DNA from: Elmis aenea
Lineage: Eukaryota; Arthropoda; Insecta; Coleoptera; Elmidae
NCBI GenBank assembly: GCA_947652605.1
Contig: CANTFG010000083.1
Coordinates: 1-64,000, forward strand
Length of the DNA: 64,000 nucleotides
Reading direction: 5' to 3'
A model generated the notes under the pieces. The model did no database searches. It was given only the letters and a program-made list of their open reading frames with translations, and was not told the DNA's origin. Shown here in pieces: positions 42,530-54,640 of this stretch. The position numbers were made by a program, and so were the translations under genes. Every line of letters starts with the position of its first letter. Positions within the stretch are counted from its first letter, which is position 1.

Positions 42530-43759
42530 TTTTCTTCCCAATGGTCATTGGTCAGGTCATTGGACCGATTTGTTGTCGTACCATTTTACGGCAACGATAT
42601 TACTTGTTGGTTCTGTGGAAAAATCTCTTCCTTCTTTTTTCAGATCTTTATCATCTTTTGGACTGTAACCTTTCAGCCTGTTGGCCCTGACCGTACCTAT
42701 TCCCAGAATACCCAGATCTTTTAGTTTGGAAAACAAATTTATTGAGGTGAAGAAATTATCAGTGTAAATTTTAAAATTTTGTTGTTGTGGTAGTTTTTTT
42801 TATAAGAAACATGACGATGTCACCGCTAATCCCCAGTTCAGCATCTTCTTCTCTTATTGTCCCTTTTCCAACGTACACTTCAAATTCATATATGATACCG
42901 CTACACCTGCTCTAGCAAAAACTTTTATCCCCCACTTATGCGGTTTATTTTTTATATATTGCTTTAGGGAACTGTGCCCTTTGAAAGGTATCATTATCTC
43001 ATCGATAGAATTATGTTCCTCGGGTTCAATTTTAGCGAAATTTTCTTTCAGCACATCAATTACAGGACGAACTTTGAATAATTTATCGTAATCAGGGTCA
43101 CCTCGGGCTTTCATATTTGAATTATCATTTATATGGAGATTAGTTCTTATTTTATCGAAGCGATTCCTGGACATTACATCAGCAATAACTGGGTAACGAG
43201 TCTCCGTAGCCCAATACATGCGATAACTGGGCATTCTAACAATTCCACTTATAATGTGTATTCCCATGTAATTCTTCAATTCATCGACAGTGGTGTTTAT
43301 GGATACTCCTTCTTTTTGCACAGAGTATAGGTTTGTTTGGTGTACTAAATTGTGTATTATTCGGTCATCAAAAAAAGTTGTAAAATACTCTAAAGGTGTA
43401 CCAATATTTAGAGGCTTTGAAAACGAAACTTCACAAGATGAAACAACAGGAGTAAAATCTTTTTTCTCCCAATTCAATCTTTTTGGTTTACTTCTTTTCT
43501 TTGAACGCTTTATAAAATGTGCCAAAGGTAGTTCATCTCCGCTATCAAATTCTTGCTCAACTTGTGTTACTAAATTGTCAGTAACTTCAACTCCTATGAC
43601 TTCTACAGTATCATATGTTGGTGTCGAAAGTGATAAATTTGGTAAAACAATATCTGTTTCATCCACTTCATCATCACTTTCAAGGTATATGTCGGAAACG
43701 TCTCCCTCCATAAGCAGTAATAAATGTTTTTCTTCTTCTTCTGTTAATCCAGTTGTCAT
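42530..43759 (-). pseudogene. piggyBac transposase (PGBD-1), N-terminal and catalytic part
   Basis: The 301-codon frame starts MTTGLTEEEEKHLLLLMEGD with an acidic head. The DDE_Tnp_1_7 blocks follow: FFDDRIIHNLVHQTNLYSVQ, LKNYMGIHIISGIVRMPSYR, FDKIRTNLHINDN and HNSIDEIMIPFKGHSSLKQY with the first catalytic Asp. Below 42854 the protein continues in broken frames (GISGDIVMFL, LGTVRANRL-like) to about 42530, and the C-terminal ribbon is missing. A TTAACCCTTTC end with CATTTGGCATCAATGGG lies upstream at about 44130-44176. Confidence 0.85.
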
Positions 43760-44129
43760 CTATGAAATATTTCAGGATATTGTTTACTTTTTTATTAAAT
43801 AAATGTCGACAAAATAATCAAAGTTTTGAAAATTGCAATAAGTAGATGATAATAAATTTATTGGCCGTATTGCCCATTGACGCCAAATGGCATCACGAAA
43901 ACAAACGGCCATGTAGCACGAAAAAATGATAAACAAATTTCTGCATCTACCAATTACTGTTGTTTACAACATATACATATATAATAAAAATATTGTACGT
44001 AGCAAAATGCAAATATTACCTTGTTTTTTGACAACCTATAGTGTCGACATCAATCATGAGTTTTGAAAACTGTTGCAGAACACTGTAGTATAAATCTTGT
44101 TCGAAATTGAAGAAATCTGTAATTAAATA

Positions 44130-44176
44130 TGTGATGCCATTTGGCATCAATGGGAAAGAAAGGGTTAAATGATCTA
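44130..44176 (-). repeat. piggyBac terminal sequence of PGBD-1
   Basis: On the minus strand TTAACCCTTTCTTTCCCATT is followed by the small palindrome ATGCCAAATGGCAT. A related palindrome unit lies at about 43868-43895. The TTAA target and CCCTTT start are typical of piggyBac. Confidence 0.65.
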
Positions 44177-44209
44177 AAAAGCAACTGAAGCTCATAAAAA
44201 AAAAAAAAC

Positions 44210-44460
44210 TAAATTCTATAAAATAATGAGTAAGATTTTGGGGTCCCCCAATGATCGGGGGCATCATAAGCATCCCTATAAATCTGCCACTGCGTCCTGG
44301 CGCTATTGACTTTTCTATAGACATGCTGACGACGATTGTATCCATAGAGCTCAAATTTACTTTAATCGCTCCATATGATACGTCGCCAATAGTCCATAGG
44401 CTTGTTAACACGTTGACTGCGTTACATATCCCCGGCGTCCTGTAGCAGTCATTCCTACTG
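44210..44460 (-). pseudogene. Tc1-like transposase fragment
   Basis: In one minus frame the text reads VNKPMDYWRRIIWSD then SKFELYGYNRRQHVYRKVN, the first catalytic Asp region of Tc1 transposases, with a stop replacing the residue after the Asp. The continuous 131-codon frame over the same DNA is a shadow. Confidence 0.6.
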
Positions 44461-44472
44461 CTTATTTGTTGT

Positions 44473-44690
44473 TGATCAGTTTTCTAACTGTATGTTTATT
44501 ATTTAAGGAATATAAAAATAAGAATGTAACACTACTTGTTTATTCTTTTCTCAAGATGTGCAGTACAGTATATGTTATACATGGTTGTTCATCATGGATG
44601 TTGCGCACACCCTCCACTGTTGTCGGTAGTGCCAACTATCAACTAAAACTAACTAACTTAACATGTTCCCCTTTTTTTTCTTTTGTTTTA
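44473..44690 (-). repeat. Gypsy-C 3' end: polypurine tract and probable LTR
   Basis: The minus strand shows AAAGAAAAAAAAGGGGAACA (44664-44683) followed by TGTTAAG at 44663, the likely LTR start. AATAAA occurs near 44541. No second LTR was found, so the far edge near 44473 is uncertain. Confidence 0.4.
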
Positions 44691-45224
44691 CAAATGTAAA
44701 CTATCTGGTGGCTTACGATTTCTAATTGGTCTATTACTAATGTTCCTATTACATTCACTACTATCATTTTTAACTTTTACACTATCGTCTTCCTCAAAAT
44801 TAAAGTGAACAGTATCCTCAAAGTACTTTTTAATGAATATTGAATTTCTTCTATACAATTTGTCGTTTTCTGTTTTTGCTAAATATGATCTAGGATATTT
44901 AAGCGGCCTTACAATCAGCGCTTTTTCCCAAGTTTTTGTTTTAACATTTTGCAACCAAATTTTCTCATTACTTTGAAAAGTCTGTTCTCGTTTTACAGCT
45001 TGTTTATCATAATACAGTTTTTGTTTTTCTTGTACCTCTAATATACATTTATATACCCTTTCTTTATCAATTGTAATAGGTTGTAAATTATTATCATTTA
45101 TAAACATTTTAGATCTTAGGGTTCTACTAGTCATTAGTTGAGCTGGTGAATACTTTATATTTGTTACTGATGCATTTCTATAATTTAATAAGTAAAGCTC
45201 TATTGCCCGGTTTCTCCGAGACAT
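44688..45224 (-). pseudogene. Gypsy-C integrase C-terminal part
   Basis: The frame reads IELYLLNYRNASVTNIKYSP and AQLMTSRTLRSK, then the basic tail with EKIWLQNVKTKTWEKALIVR and PLKYPRSYLAKTENDK, ending NRPIRNRKPPDSLHL. It continues the integrase at 49469-50005: without the insertion 45204-49468 the sequence reads EENEDIELYLLNYRNA. Confidence 0.85.
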
Positions 45225-45495
45225 CTTAAGATCTAGCTGAATCTTAAGTTCGCCTTAACGTTATAAAGTGTTGCATCAAGCAATTTTAAGAACATATTCG
45301 ACTTGAGCTGAGCTCACATCTTGAGTCGCTGTTTACTAGAACTTGAGCTGGAGTACATAACCTAAAATTATCTTGTATTTGCTTTGTTTGTAGTTAAATG
45401 TTTGTTTAAATTGTGGTTTAAGTTTAAATATGGATATTGACTTTATAAATATGATAGATGATGACTTGTACGACCCTGTAATTGAAGACCTTGGT

Positions 45496-45726
45496 GCAAG
45501 AAGGGGATATGTGCAAAAATGTAAAAAAAAAAACTTGTACAGAAATGGGTTTTAAAATATGCGCTTTTCATATGGTGCAAATGTGGGATAAGTAGGGCTT
45601 ATAGAAATTATTTTTCTCAGCCCTACTTATCCCAGATTTGCACCATATTAAAAGGGCATATTTTAAAACCCATTTCTGTACAAGTCTTATATTTTTACTT
45701 TTTTGCACATATCCCCTTCTTGCAAC
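45496..45726. repeat. Hairpin inverted duplication, arms about 105 bp
   Basis: The left arm (TTGTACAGAAATGGGTTTTA, ATATGG, CCCTACTTATCCC blocks) returns inverted on the right around a centre at 45610. The arms include the ARRGYVQK reading, which appears on both strands, so a coding segment was duplicated head to head. Confidence 0.8.
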
Positions 45727-45873
45727 AATGTCTTTCCAATTCCTCGAAGGCGATTTGTTCGCGCAAATCCATTTATGGATTTCGAAGACGATCGTTTTTT
45801 TTATGCGTTTTAGCCTCACAAAAGAGACAGTTATTGTGATCTTAGATCAAATTGAGCCTCAATTGGAGTATAT

Positions 45874-46602
45874 AGGGTGTTTCATAATTGAATGCTGATC
45901 CTTAAGGGTATTATTCCTTGGTTGATTTTAAGAAAAAAAGTTCATATCAATGTAGGTCCGCAACCGCCGTATTTTTGAGATACAGGGTGTTAAAAGTTGA
46001 AAAAAATATCGGTTTTTTCGTAATATTTTTGATGCAACTTTAGATATTTTTTTGAATTTTAGTAGGTACTAACTAGGCATAAAAACACAGTTTTTTCAGA
46101 AAAAAAATGTTCTTTTTCTACCATTGGCGTCCGTACTAACATGTCCTTGAATATTTTTAATGAAAAAAATGATATGCCACTGTTTTTTTTCAAAATAAAT
46201 GTTATTTTTATAAAATTTTGCTTTATCTCTTAGTAAAAATGGCCTCTTGACTTTTTTTTGTCCGACGAACGGTTTTCGAGTAAAAAAATAAAAGGCTATT
46301 AGGTACTCTTGAAGAGTAAAAGAGTACAGTTCACTTTAGTTTTAATTTTTAATAATCAAGTAAATACATTCAAGGACATGTTAGTACGGACGCCATTGGT
46401 AGAAACAGAACAATATTTTTTGCTGAAAAAAATGTGTTTTTATACCTAGTTAGTAGGTACCTACGTACCTATTAAAGTTCAAAAAACACCCTGTATCTCA
46501 AAAGTACGGCGGTTGCGGACCTACATTGATATGAACTTTTTTTCTTAAAATCATCCAAGGAATAACACCCTTAAGGATCAGCATTCAATTATGAAACACC
46601 CT
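45874..46602. mobile_element. 729-bp palindromic MITE
   Basis: Ends AGGGTGTTTCATAATTGAAT are inverted at 46602. Inner blocks also pair, including GGCGTCCGTACTAACATGTC near 46126 with its complement near 46375. No ORF is present. It is a foldback-type non-autonomous element. Confidence 0.8.
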
Positions 46603-46681
46603 GAATACATAATCTGTAAGTATTTGTTCACACCTACATAAGTATAGCCTTGGTCAAATATATTAGCCAAATAACTATATA

Positions 46682-48983
46682 CAGTGCAACCTCCATAATC
46701 CGAACAATTAAATGCAAAGGGTCAATTCAAGTTAGTGAATTTTTCGGATTATTGGATTTATATAAAAGTATATAATTTATGACCCTACAACATTTTCTGT
46801 ATGCTATTAGTAATTTGAATTATATAAAATGTTTTTTTACTTACCTTTGAATTTTTTTAAAGTATTGTTACTACATTTTTTATTAAAAGATGAATAGGAT
46901 TTTGTACGTGTGCTTAAAATAAATAACAGGATATTTTAAAAGACAACAATAGCTAAATTAAAAAATTTATTCAAATAAGAAAATGGCGTACATACGAGTA
47001 CATATTTTTACGAAACAAACTTAAAGATTTACTTCTTTTGGATCTACTGGTATTTTATGTAAAAATAGAATTTTATTTATTCGATGCACTAAAAAAATCA
47101 GTAATAGACTTTTGTTTCTTTGAATTACATTCTGCTGAAATTGCCTTGCTGCGCAAGTCTCTTAGTAAAAGTAGTTGATGTGATGGGATGTCATTTTCTG
47201 ATGCCCATTTAATGCATGTGTTAAAAGATGATACAGCAATTTCATGTTTAATATTATTGGAGTGGATCTCATCGTCACTGGAGCTGAAATCTTCAACGTC
47301 AGCAGTATTTTGTTGCATTACATCATGAATAATTTCAGTGTCTGCTAAGAGTATTTCTGTTTCTTCAGTACCGCGAACCCATTCTTCAATTTCATCAAAT
47401 GTAAGTGCCTCTTCGTTAAGTTTTTTACCTAAATCAACAATATCGATCATTTCATTTTCAAGCTCTTTTTCATTTCTAATTCTGTTCAACAGCAGATACA
47501 ATGGCATTTCGTCTTCTTCATCAAATAGATCTGTTTGCTCAGGCTTTTTTAATAACTTGTTCCAAGATTTTTTTATTAGGTCTTCGCTAATACGGTGCCA
47601 TGCTTCGTCTAGAGAAAATACTACATCCTTTAAGTTTATTTGCTTTAATGTTGAAGGGATATCCGTTTGAGACTCAACAATTGTTTTCAATAAATTTTTG
47701 CGATAGAATAGTTTGATTGCTTGAATGACATGCTGATCCATAGGTTGAATTAGCGGAGTACAATTTGGTGGTAAGAACATAACAGATATTTGTTTATCAT
47801 CGCTAATTAACTCATCGGGATGACCTGGTGCGTTGTCCAATAGTATCAGAGCCTTTGGTGGCAAGTTTAATTCGTTTAATTTCAGCCTGACCGCTTGTAC
47901 AAATTCTGTATGAAACCATTCAGTAAATATTTCTTTAGTTACCCAACCTTTCTTCTGGCCTTTGTATGAAACCGGAATTGAAACGTTCGCAAATGCTCTA
48001 GGCTTTTTAGCTTTACCCAAAACAAGTAATTTTAACTTGTGGCTACCAGAAGCATTTTCGCAAGGCATAAAAGTTATTCTTTCTTTACTAATTTTGCGTC
48101 CTGGTGCTGATTTTTCGCCGGTGTTAACTAAAGTTTTATTTGGCAAAACTCTCCACAATAAACCACTTTCATCAGCATTATAAATCTGATCTAAATTAAG
48201 GTCCATTTCTTTTATTTTTGCCAAAAGCTTTTCTTTAAAAGGTTCTACTGCATTAAAATTGCTGGAGAGCGATTCTCCACAAACATGTAATTGACGAATA
48301 CCGTATCTTTTTTTAAATTTTTGAAGCCAACCAGAACTTGCTTTAAAATCATCTTTATTTGTAATATTTTGATAAAAAAATTTTGCTTTCTCACATATTA
48401 TATCGCCCGACAAAGGGGTTCCTATAATACAAACACCATCCAATTTACTTCTTTTAGTAAATAAATATTTAAAATTTTAACCTACCTCTAAATCTTTCCT
48501 GAAGAAACCAATTATATAGCGCTTTTTCCATTGCAGGATATGCGCTGAGCTTTAAAGTTTTTCTATGTGCTGTACCCTGTAGATGCAAGATATTCTAATA
48601 TTTTTTGTTTATTTTTTTTAATATCACATACAGTCGATTTTCCGACACCATATTTCAATGAAATACTGGAAAAAGTTTGTCCAGATTGAATTTCATTTAT
48701 TATATCAACTTTTTCTTGCAAATTTAAAGTTTTATGTTTTCTTTTCGACATTTTTTGCACTTATTATTATACTTTTTTGTCGAACTACTACTACACCTTT
48801 GCACTCTAAAAGTTGTAATAAGAGAATCAAAGTAGATGCTTGTAAATGCTACAAGTTTATGCAGGAAAATACGTGCATAGTTCGGATTAGGGAGGTGCGT
48901 TCGGACTATGACTTTGGAATGTCAAAGGTCGGATTAGTGGATAGTCGGATTAAAGTGTGTTCGAATTATAGAGGTTGCACTGT
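46682..48983 (-). mobile_element. pogo/Tigger transposon (Tigger-2)
   Basis: TIRs CAGTGCAACCTCCATAATCC / complement at 48960-48983, with TA duplication at 46680-46681 and 48984-48985. The element is 2.3 kb with one nearly intact transposase gene on the minus strand. Confidence 0.9.
47073..48760 (-). pseudogene. Tigger-2 transposase, one frameshift
   Basis: The N-terminus (48760-48563) is a CENP-B-type helix-turn-helix (KTLNLQEKVDIINEIQSGQT, YGVGKSTVCDIKKNKQKIL). A one-base shift near 48585 leads to HRKTLKLSAYPAMEKALYNW and a probable small intron near 48450-48500. The frame 48443-47073 then has WLQKFKKRYGIRQLH, YNADESGLLWRVLP (first Asp), ILLDNAPGHPDELI (second Asp) and TPLIQPMDQHVIQAI (third Asp), ending in KQKSITDFFSASNK. 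The DDD core is intact. Confidence 0.85.
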
Positions 48984-49468
48984 ATTTTATTTATAGAAAT
49001 AACTCAATAAGTCCAATAAATCAATTGCTTCTCACATTACGGTTGTATGCTACAGGAGAGCACTTGATATCTATAGGAGACTTCATAGAAGCTGATAAAT
49101 ATTTTTTTTCCCTCCATGGTATAATTTATTCTTTTTTTGTCCGCCATTTCAACCCAAAATAAAAGAAATAAACACCGAACTGTAACTTTATGTGTGACTA
49201 ACAGCTGATAGCAACAACAAGATGCCACTTACAGGGAGCCGTTTTAACAGCTGTGATGTGAATGGCCAATGAAAATTTGCCATTCAAATCTGCCGCTAAA
49301 ATGTGCCGACTTCTTGCAACGTTGCCAAACCGAGTTCTAAGTTAGCTGTGATGTCTTACAAATTCCGGAATATGTTTTCTGTGCAACGCATCGTCATCTT
49401 GAGACGGTCTTAAATATAAGGCGGTCTTATATAAGTTCGATCTTGAGATATGACGGAGAAACCGGGCA

Positions 49469-50240
49469 TATATCTTCGTTTTCCTCTTTAGCTTTGGGAA
49501 GCATTTGTTTTGCAAGATCTACTGCTTTTTCCGCTAGTCCATTACTTTTTGGATAATGTGGACTGGATGTATAAATTGTAAAATTCCGATTCTTTGCAAA
49601 ATTTTGTATATCAAAACTATTAAAAGGCATGTTATCGGCAACCAATATTTTAGGAATGCCGTTATGACTAAATACTTACTTTAATTTGCTTATTATATGT
49701 ATTTGAACTATTTTTATTTTTTAGTTTAAGCACTTCAAGCCATCTAGACTCTAGATTCTAGAGTAAATCAAATATTACTAAATAACTTGATCCAGCATAT
49801 TCAGCTATATCTGACCTATCTAATAAAAAGGTTTGTTAGGAATATCTTGACTTATTAGTAGCTCTCTTGTTTTTGATCTACTATATTTCATACAAATTGG
49901 ACATCTTGATATCCACGTTTCTATATCCGACGCCATTGCTGGCCAGTATAGATTGTTTTTTGCTATTAATTTAGTTTTTTCCGTTCCTAGATGTGTTTCG
50001 TGCAATACATTTAATGAATATCTTCTTAAGTTTTTAGGAACTACTAATTTATTATCAAAATAAACTAAACTATTTTCAACAGTGATGTTGTTTTTTTATT
50101 TTATAAAAATGTTTAATTTCACCCTGCTCATTACATTTGCTTAGCCAACCATTTTGATAGTAATTCATGACGAATTAAAATATCATCTTTTATTGTTTCT
50201 TGTTGAAACTCAGCATTTTTGTTGCAGACATAATATTAAA
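49469..50240 (-). pseudogene. Gypsy-C integrase finger and core
   Basis: The frame at 50040-49820 holds the HHCC finger (LHETHLGTEKTKLIAKNNLY, WISRCPICMKYS). The frame at 49645-49469 holds the second catalytic region (VADNMPFNSFDIQNFA, with the usual Asp) and NGLAEKAVDLAKQMLPKAK with the catalytic Glu. The first Asp region between 49650 and 49820 is broken. RNase H traces fade above 50150. Confidence 0.8.
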
Positions 50241-51282
50241 AACACCTTCTTGTATTGTATGGGTCGAAATAAAACAATTGAAGTCGGTTATTGTTTTTTT
50301 CCATGGCAACCTTGATTTTTATCTTAAGATTTTGCATTTTTTTTAGGTTATTTCGCTTATTTTTGAAAATAGACATACAAAACATTATATCATAGTAAAG
50401 AGAAAAAAAAACTGTAAATCTAAGTCATCACCTACTACGATTGCTATTAAAAAAAAAAGTTGTTTTGTCAAATATTTCGCACGGTAATTAATAAAAAAAG
50501 CTTACTATCGCCATCTTATAGAAAACAAAATTTACAAAACATTTTTCCTTTGATGTTTTTGTTATTCGCAACAATAACTGAGATACTAAAGTTTAAAAAT
50601 TTTGATCGATTTCGGTTTTTTCGTTTTATCACGCAGGCCATGGAATTTTTAAACAAAAAAAAGATCTGGTCTAAAATACACCCCTAAATAGCTAACTTTT
50701 GTCCCATTTAACCAACTTTGTATTTTCATTATTTACGGAGATAGCAATAGTGTCCCATGGAAAAGTGAAACACCATGTATATTATTATTTCATATTTTAT
50801 CTTAGAAATATTAACTTGAATCATTTGTCACAGTAAATATTCAGCTTACTTTAAAAGTTCTTTACCTTATTATTAACTGTATATTTACCGCTAATGCTGG
50901 CATACCTGGGTATTGGTGACAACTAGATCAGTTAATTACTAGTTTGAACTCATTAAACCCTTAACAAACTGAGCTGTCATTATCAGTTAGAGGGTTAACA
51001 TGTCTAGTCGGGCTAAGAATATTTTAGAATTAGTTGCAAAACAATTTTGTGAGAATGTGGAAAGTGAAGAGCCAAGTGTCCAGATAATCCTGAAATTTGC
51101 TTACCTTGTTTTAATGAGAGTCATATTTAATGAGCGCCTTTTATACTTTTAGTCAATTACACAGTTTTATACAATACTTTTCGTTTTTTATATGCTTAGA
51201 TTTCATTACTGTTCAAGAAATATTCTAATAAATTTCATATGTTTATTCATTCCATGGTAAAAACTGTATTTTTCTTGGTTGG
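50241..51282. other. No supported gene except a 50-codon ORF
   Basis: AT-rich DNA. A plus frame at 51000-51152 (MSSRAKNILELVAKQFCENV, then VESEEPSVQIILK) could be a first exon of a lost element; just before it lies an inverted pair AACCCTTAACAAACTGAGC / CAGTTAGAGGGTT. Confidence 0.35.
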
Positions 51283-51601
51283 TATTATGATTGTAACCGA
51301 GTTCTATTTTAGTTACCTACCATTTATTCTCTTTGCTTTTATATACATTTATTTGTGCACTACATCCCTTAAAATAATAATGTTGGTTAGGTCTCTGTCC
51401 CTTACATTTTGATTATCTTTGAATACCATGACCGCATTTGTAAATTATTGGTTGGTTACATTGACTTCTAATAACAAGTGGTTGATAGTTCTGCTCACAA
51501 AATTTGTGAAAGAAATGTTTTAAACCATCGTATGTTTCAAAAGATTGACCTATTCTAAACTGATAAATTTCATCTTCCATTTCAAGGGCTCTAGAAATTT
51601 A
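51283..51601 (-). pseudogene. MULE transposase N-terminal zinc-finger fragment
   Basis: The minus strand reads IGQSFETYDGLKHFFHKFCE, then CNQPIIYKCGHGIQR, stop, SKCKGQRPNQHYYFKGCSAQ, INVYKSKENKW, stop, and IELGYNHN. This is the FAR1/WRKY-GCM1-type finger at the start of MULE transposases, with two stops. It is not closely similar to the NOF-like gene. Confidence 0.6.
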
Positions 51602-51889
51602 AATAATTATTTTGAGTTACGACATTAAAATGTATGAAAATAATGGTTGCATTTTTCAAAGCTCCATAACAACTGCTTTTAAACCATATTATATATATGT
51701 TTTAACTAGGGCAAATATGAAAATTTGCACAATTAAGGATTCACCACAGTAGGCCTTGGTATCTCTACGAAAACTAATTTAAATTTTACTTGTTAACACC
51801 AAAACAAACATATAAGTGGTATAAAACATTTATTAACTTGAATACAAAACAGCGAAAACAGTTAGGTGCATAAGTATTATTAACGAAGT

Positions 51890-52430
51890 ATGTGTTTAAA
51901 GATACCACCGTTCTCGTGTAGGCACATTGTACATCGCTTTAGAACTGCCTATAATCGGGCTTATTCCATTCATTGCTTCTTCAACTGCCTGACGTAGTTC
52001 TTCTACAGTTTCGTAGGATTTTGAGTACACCTGATTTTTTAAATAGCCCCAAACAAAAAAAATAAGGGGAGTGAGGTCCGGCGATCTAGCAGGCCACCTT
52101 GTTGGTCCCCGGTTTCCTATCTAGTTATCCGGTTATCATGGTATTTGTTATTTAAAGAGTCTGTAACAAAATTCGCATTATGTGTAGGCGCACCATCTTG
52201 CTGAAAAATCAGATTTTGTAAAGTAGCAAGCAGAAGTTCAGTAATTCGTTCTGCTACATTCGTTTGCAAAAGGTTTAAATATCTCACAGACTTGAGGTTT
52301 TCATCGTAGAAAAATGGGGGCTAACGATGTGGGTACCAAAAACACCTATCCAAACATTGAATCCCCATTTAATCTGGTGTCTTAATCCACGAACTATCAG
52401 AGGATTTTCATCCTTACCTTCATTACGAAA
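51890..52430 (-). pseudogene. Mariner/IS630-type transposase, C-terminal half
   Basis: The minus strand gives IVRGLRHQIKWGFNVWIGVF, LIFQQDGAPTHNANFV (second Asp), then in another frame GPTRWPARSPDLTPLIFFVW (third acidic position) and GYLKNQVYSKSYETVEELRQ. At least two frameshifts exist. The text ends about 51905 with STRERWYL-like residues. Confidence 0.75.
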
Positions 52431-53289
52431 AAAAAAACACTAAACAAAAATAAAAAGAATGATAAAAGAGAAACACAAAATTGATCACCAATATTTCGGA
52501 TTTAATGTTTCCTCAGGGTTTCTAATACAAAAACAAGACATTTTAACCAAAAATCTGAATAAAAACAATCAGTGTTTTTATTCCAACAAATTCATGTTTA
52601 CTCAAAGTGAGAATGTATCATAAAGCTGAACTACTTGGTTCGCCAGAGTAGAAATTCATTTAGCAAATGTATTAAAAAGTAAAAATTTTGAACGTATATC
52701 ATTAAAATTTGTAGGTACCTATATTATTACAATTTTTAAATTTAAAAGTTGCTTAAACAAGCCAACTCACATAGTCGAAAAATCAGTATCACTATTTAAA
52801 AAAAACAACTCAATTTACATGTTAAAGTTTGATTAACTAATTATAGAAAAATAACGTTATTTAATTTTTCAATTTTTCTTGATGTTTACTTTAAATTAGG
52901 GTAAAAACCCGAAAAATATTACTAAAATTAAGTGATGGCACACGACATTACTCTTACAAAGTTAAGACAGTCAATGCGGTACTTAAAAAATAATACAAAA
53001 TGGATATGAATTATTGAACATATGATACAGAAACTACTAATAGTGTCTAAGTGTACGTTAGTCGTGAATATACTCGTACATCCATGAAATATTTATAAAA
53101 TAAATTTGATTTGAAAGTATAAGTATCCCTAGATTTATTTTAATTAACACTTATTATAAACATTATCACTTAAATTTCATCAGAATTCCTTTTGAACAAT
53201 ATAATAACAAGGAACAAAACATTGACAGCAAATATTAATAATGAACAGAACAGATTGATCATTGGAACTTAAGAGGTCAGTTATTTTAA
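52431..53289. other. No gene seen
   Basis: Low-complexity AT-rich DNA with A-rich runs; no supported frame or repeat ends. Confidence 0.4.
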
Positions 53290-54236
53290 TCAAGTATACA
53301 TATAGACAATTTTTACACCAGTTATGAATTGGCACAGTGTTTGTTGGAAGAAAAAAAAACGCATGTTGTTGGAACCCTAAGGGCCAATAAAAAAAATATT
53401 CCAAGAGACGTTCTCCAAACCAAATTGAAGAAAGGAGAAATTATTTCCAAAGAAGATGAGAATGGCATTGTCGTATTAAAGTGGAAGGACACCCGTGATG
53501 TGCGCATATTGAGCACAAAACACGCTCCCACATTAGTTTCGGTGCCAAATAGGCAAAGCAGAAGATCGCGAATTCTCCAATTGGTCAATACAAGTCTACG
53601 TGCTGACACTACTCCAACCAGCCAAAGCCTTCCACAAAGCATATCATCTACCACCATAAATCAACCTGCAGTCGCTACTCCAACCAGCTTATTATCTATT
53701 GTTCCGTCCACCAGCACAACGCCAAGACGACCATATCGAAGGGCTTTGTTAAAACCAGAAGCAATATTAGCATACAACAAAGGCAAAGCTGGCATAGACA
53801 TCTGATCAGATAGGGTCTTATGCCACAACCCTAAGAAAAGGTATTAAGTGGTACAAAAAACTTGGAATAGAATTGCTGTTGGGAGTTGCAGTAGTCAACG
53901 CATGGGTTGTGCATGCTCATGTCACAAAATCTAAAATGCAAATTCGAAAATTCAGGGAGAGCCTGGTTGCTCAGTTGCTAAATATAGATATAGCATCGGA
54001 TAAAACAAGCGTCGCAACAACTACGAACCAAACACGAGCGAAAACGCACCATCTCATTGAAAGGGTTGATGAAAACTAAAAAGTTACGACGTAAATGTAA
54101 TGTTTGCTATACCAACATTTCTAAAACGGAAGATTGTGAAGAAGCGAGAAAACGGGCAAAGTTAAGTTATTTATACTGTGACAAATGTCCTAAAAAACCA
54201 CAGATGTGTCGTGAATGCTTTAATAGCTATCATTGA
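53290..54236 (+). pseudogene. piggyBac transposase (PGBD-2), C-terminal half
   Basis: The frame reads DNFYTSYELAQCLLEEKKTH, VVGTLRANKKNIPRDVLQTK, GIVVLKWKDTRDVRILSTKH and KPEAILAYNKGKAGID. A shift follows near 53803, then SDQIGSYATTLRKGIKWYKK and LLLGVAVVNAWVVH. After another shift near 54075 comes the Cys cluster CNVCYTN, CDKCPKKPQMCRECFNSYH, ending at TGA 54234-54236. The catalytic N-terminal part is not present next to it. Confidence 0.85.
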
Positions 54237-54640
54237 ATATGTTATAGAATAAGATTATATTAGGTGAATTGTTTCCCAAATTTAATTTAAGTTATAAAAT
54301 ATGGATTATTTTCTGGTAAAGTTAGTGAATTTAAAAAAGTTTTAGTATTAGGATTTAGTTTATAAAAATATTTTTTTTCTAGAATTAAATTTAACTTAAA
54401 TAAAATGAAATATAGAATTATATTTATTTTAAGTTATAGGATACGTTTATAAAATACAATTTATTCCAAAATACATAAAACTTTATACTTTTGTAAATTT
54501 TGTTTGAATTTTACTAATTTTTTGTTTATCATGAAACAATGTTCATAAAATCTATACCTTCATCAATTTGCGAAAACCACGTATTCGCAACACTTTGTGA
54601 AGCTCCCAGCATTCAAACTCACAAACGATTTGTATGTAAC

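Larger units (their letters stand above)
45204..49468. mobile_element. Unclassified TIR element in gypsy-C integrase
   Basis: The inverted ends begin TGCCCGGTTTCTCCG, with ATCTTAAGATC/ATCTCAAGATC blocks further in. The duplication TAT is at 45201-45203 and 49469-49471. Removal restores the integrase frame exactly. Its own DNA is about 1.2 kb (45204-45873 and 48986-49468); the rest is a MITE and Tigger-2. A plus frame at about 45430 (MDIDFINMIDDDLYDP) may be the start of its lost transposase. The 3-bp duplication fits PIF/Harbinger, but the evidence is weak. Confidence 0.7.

Noticed and set aside
44016..44411. 131-codon minus ORF as a gene
   Set aside because: Another minus frame over the same DNA gives a clear Tc1 motif, so this frame is a shadow.
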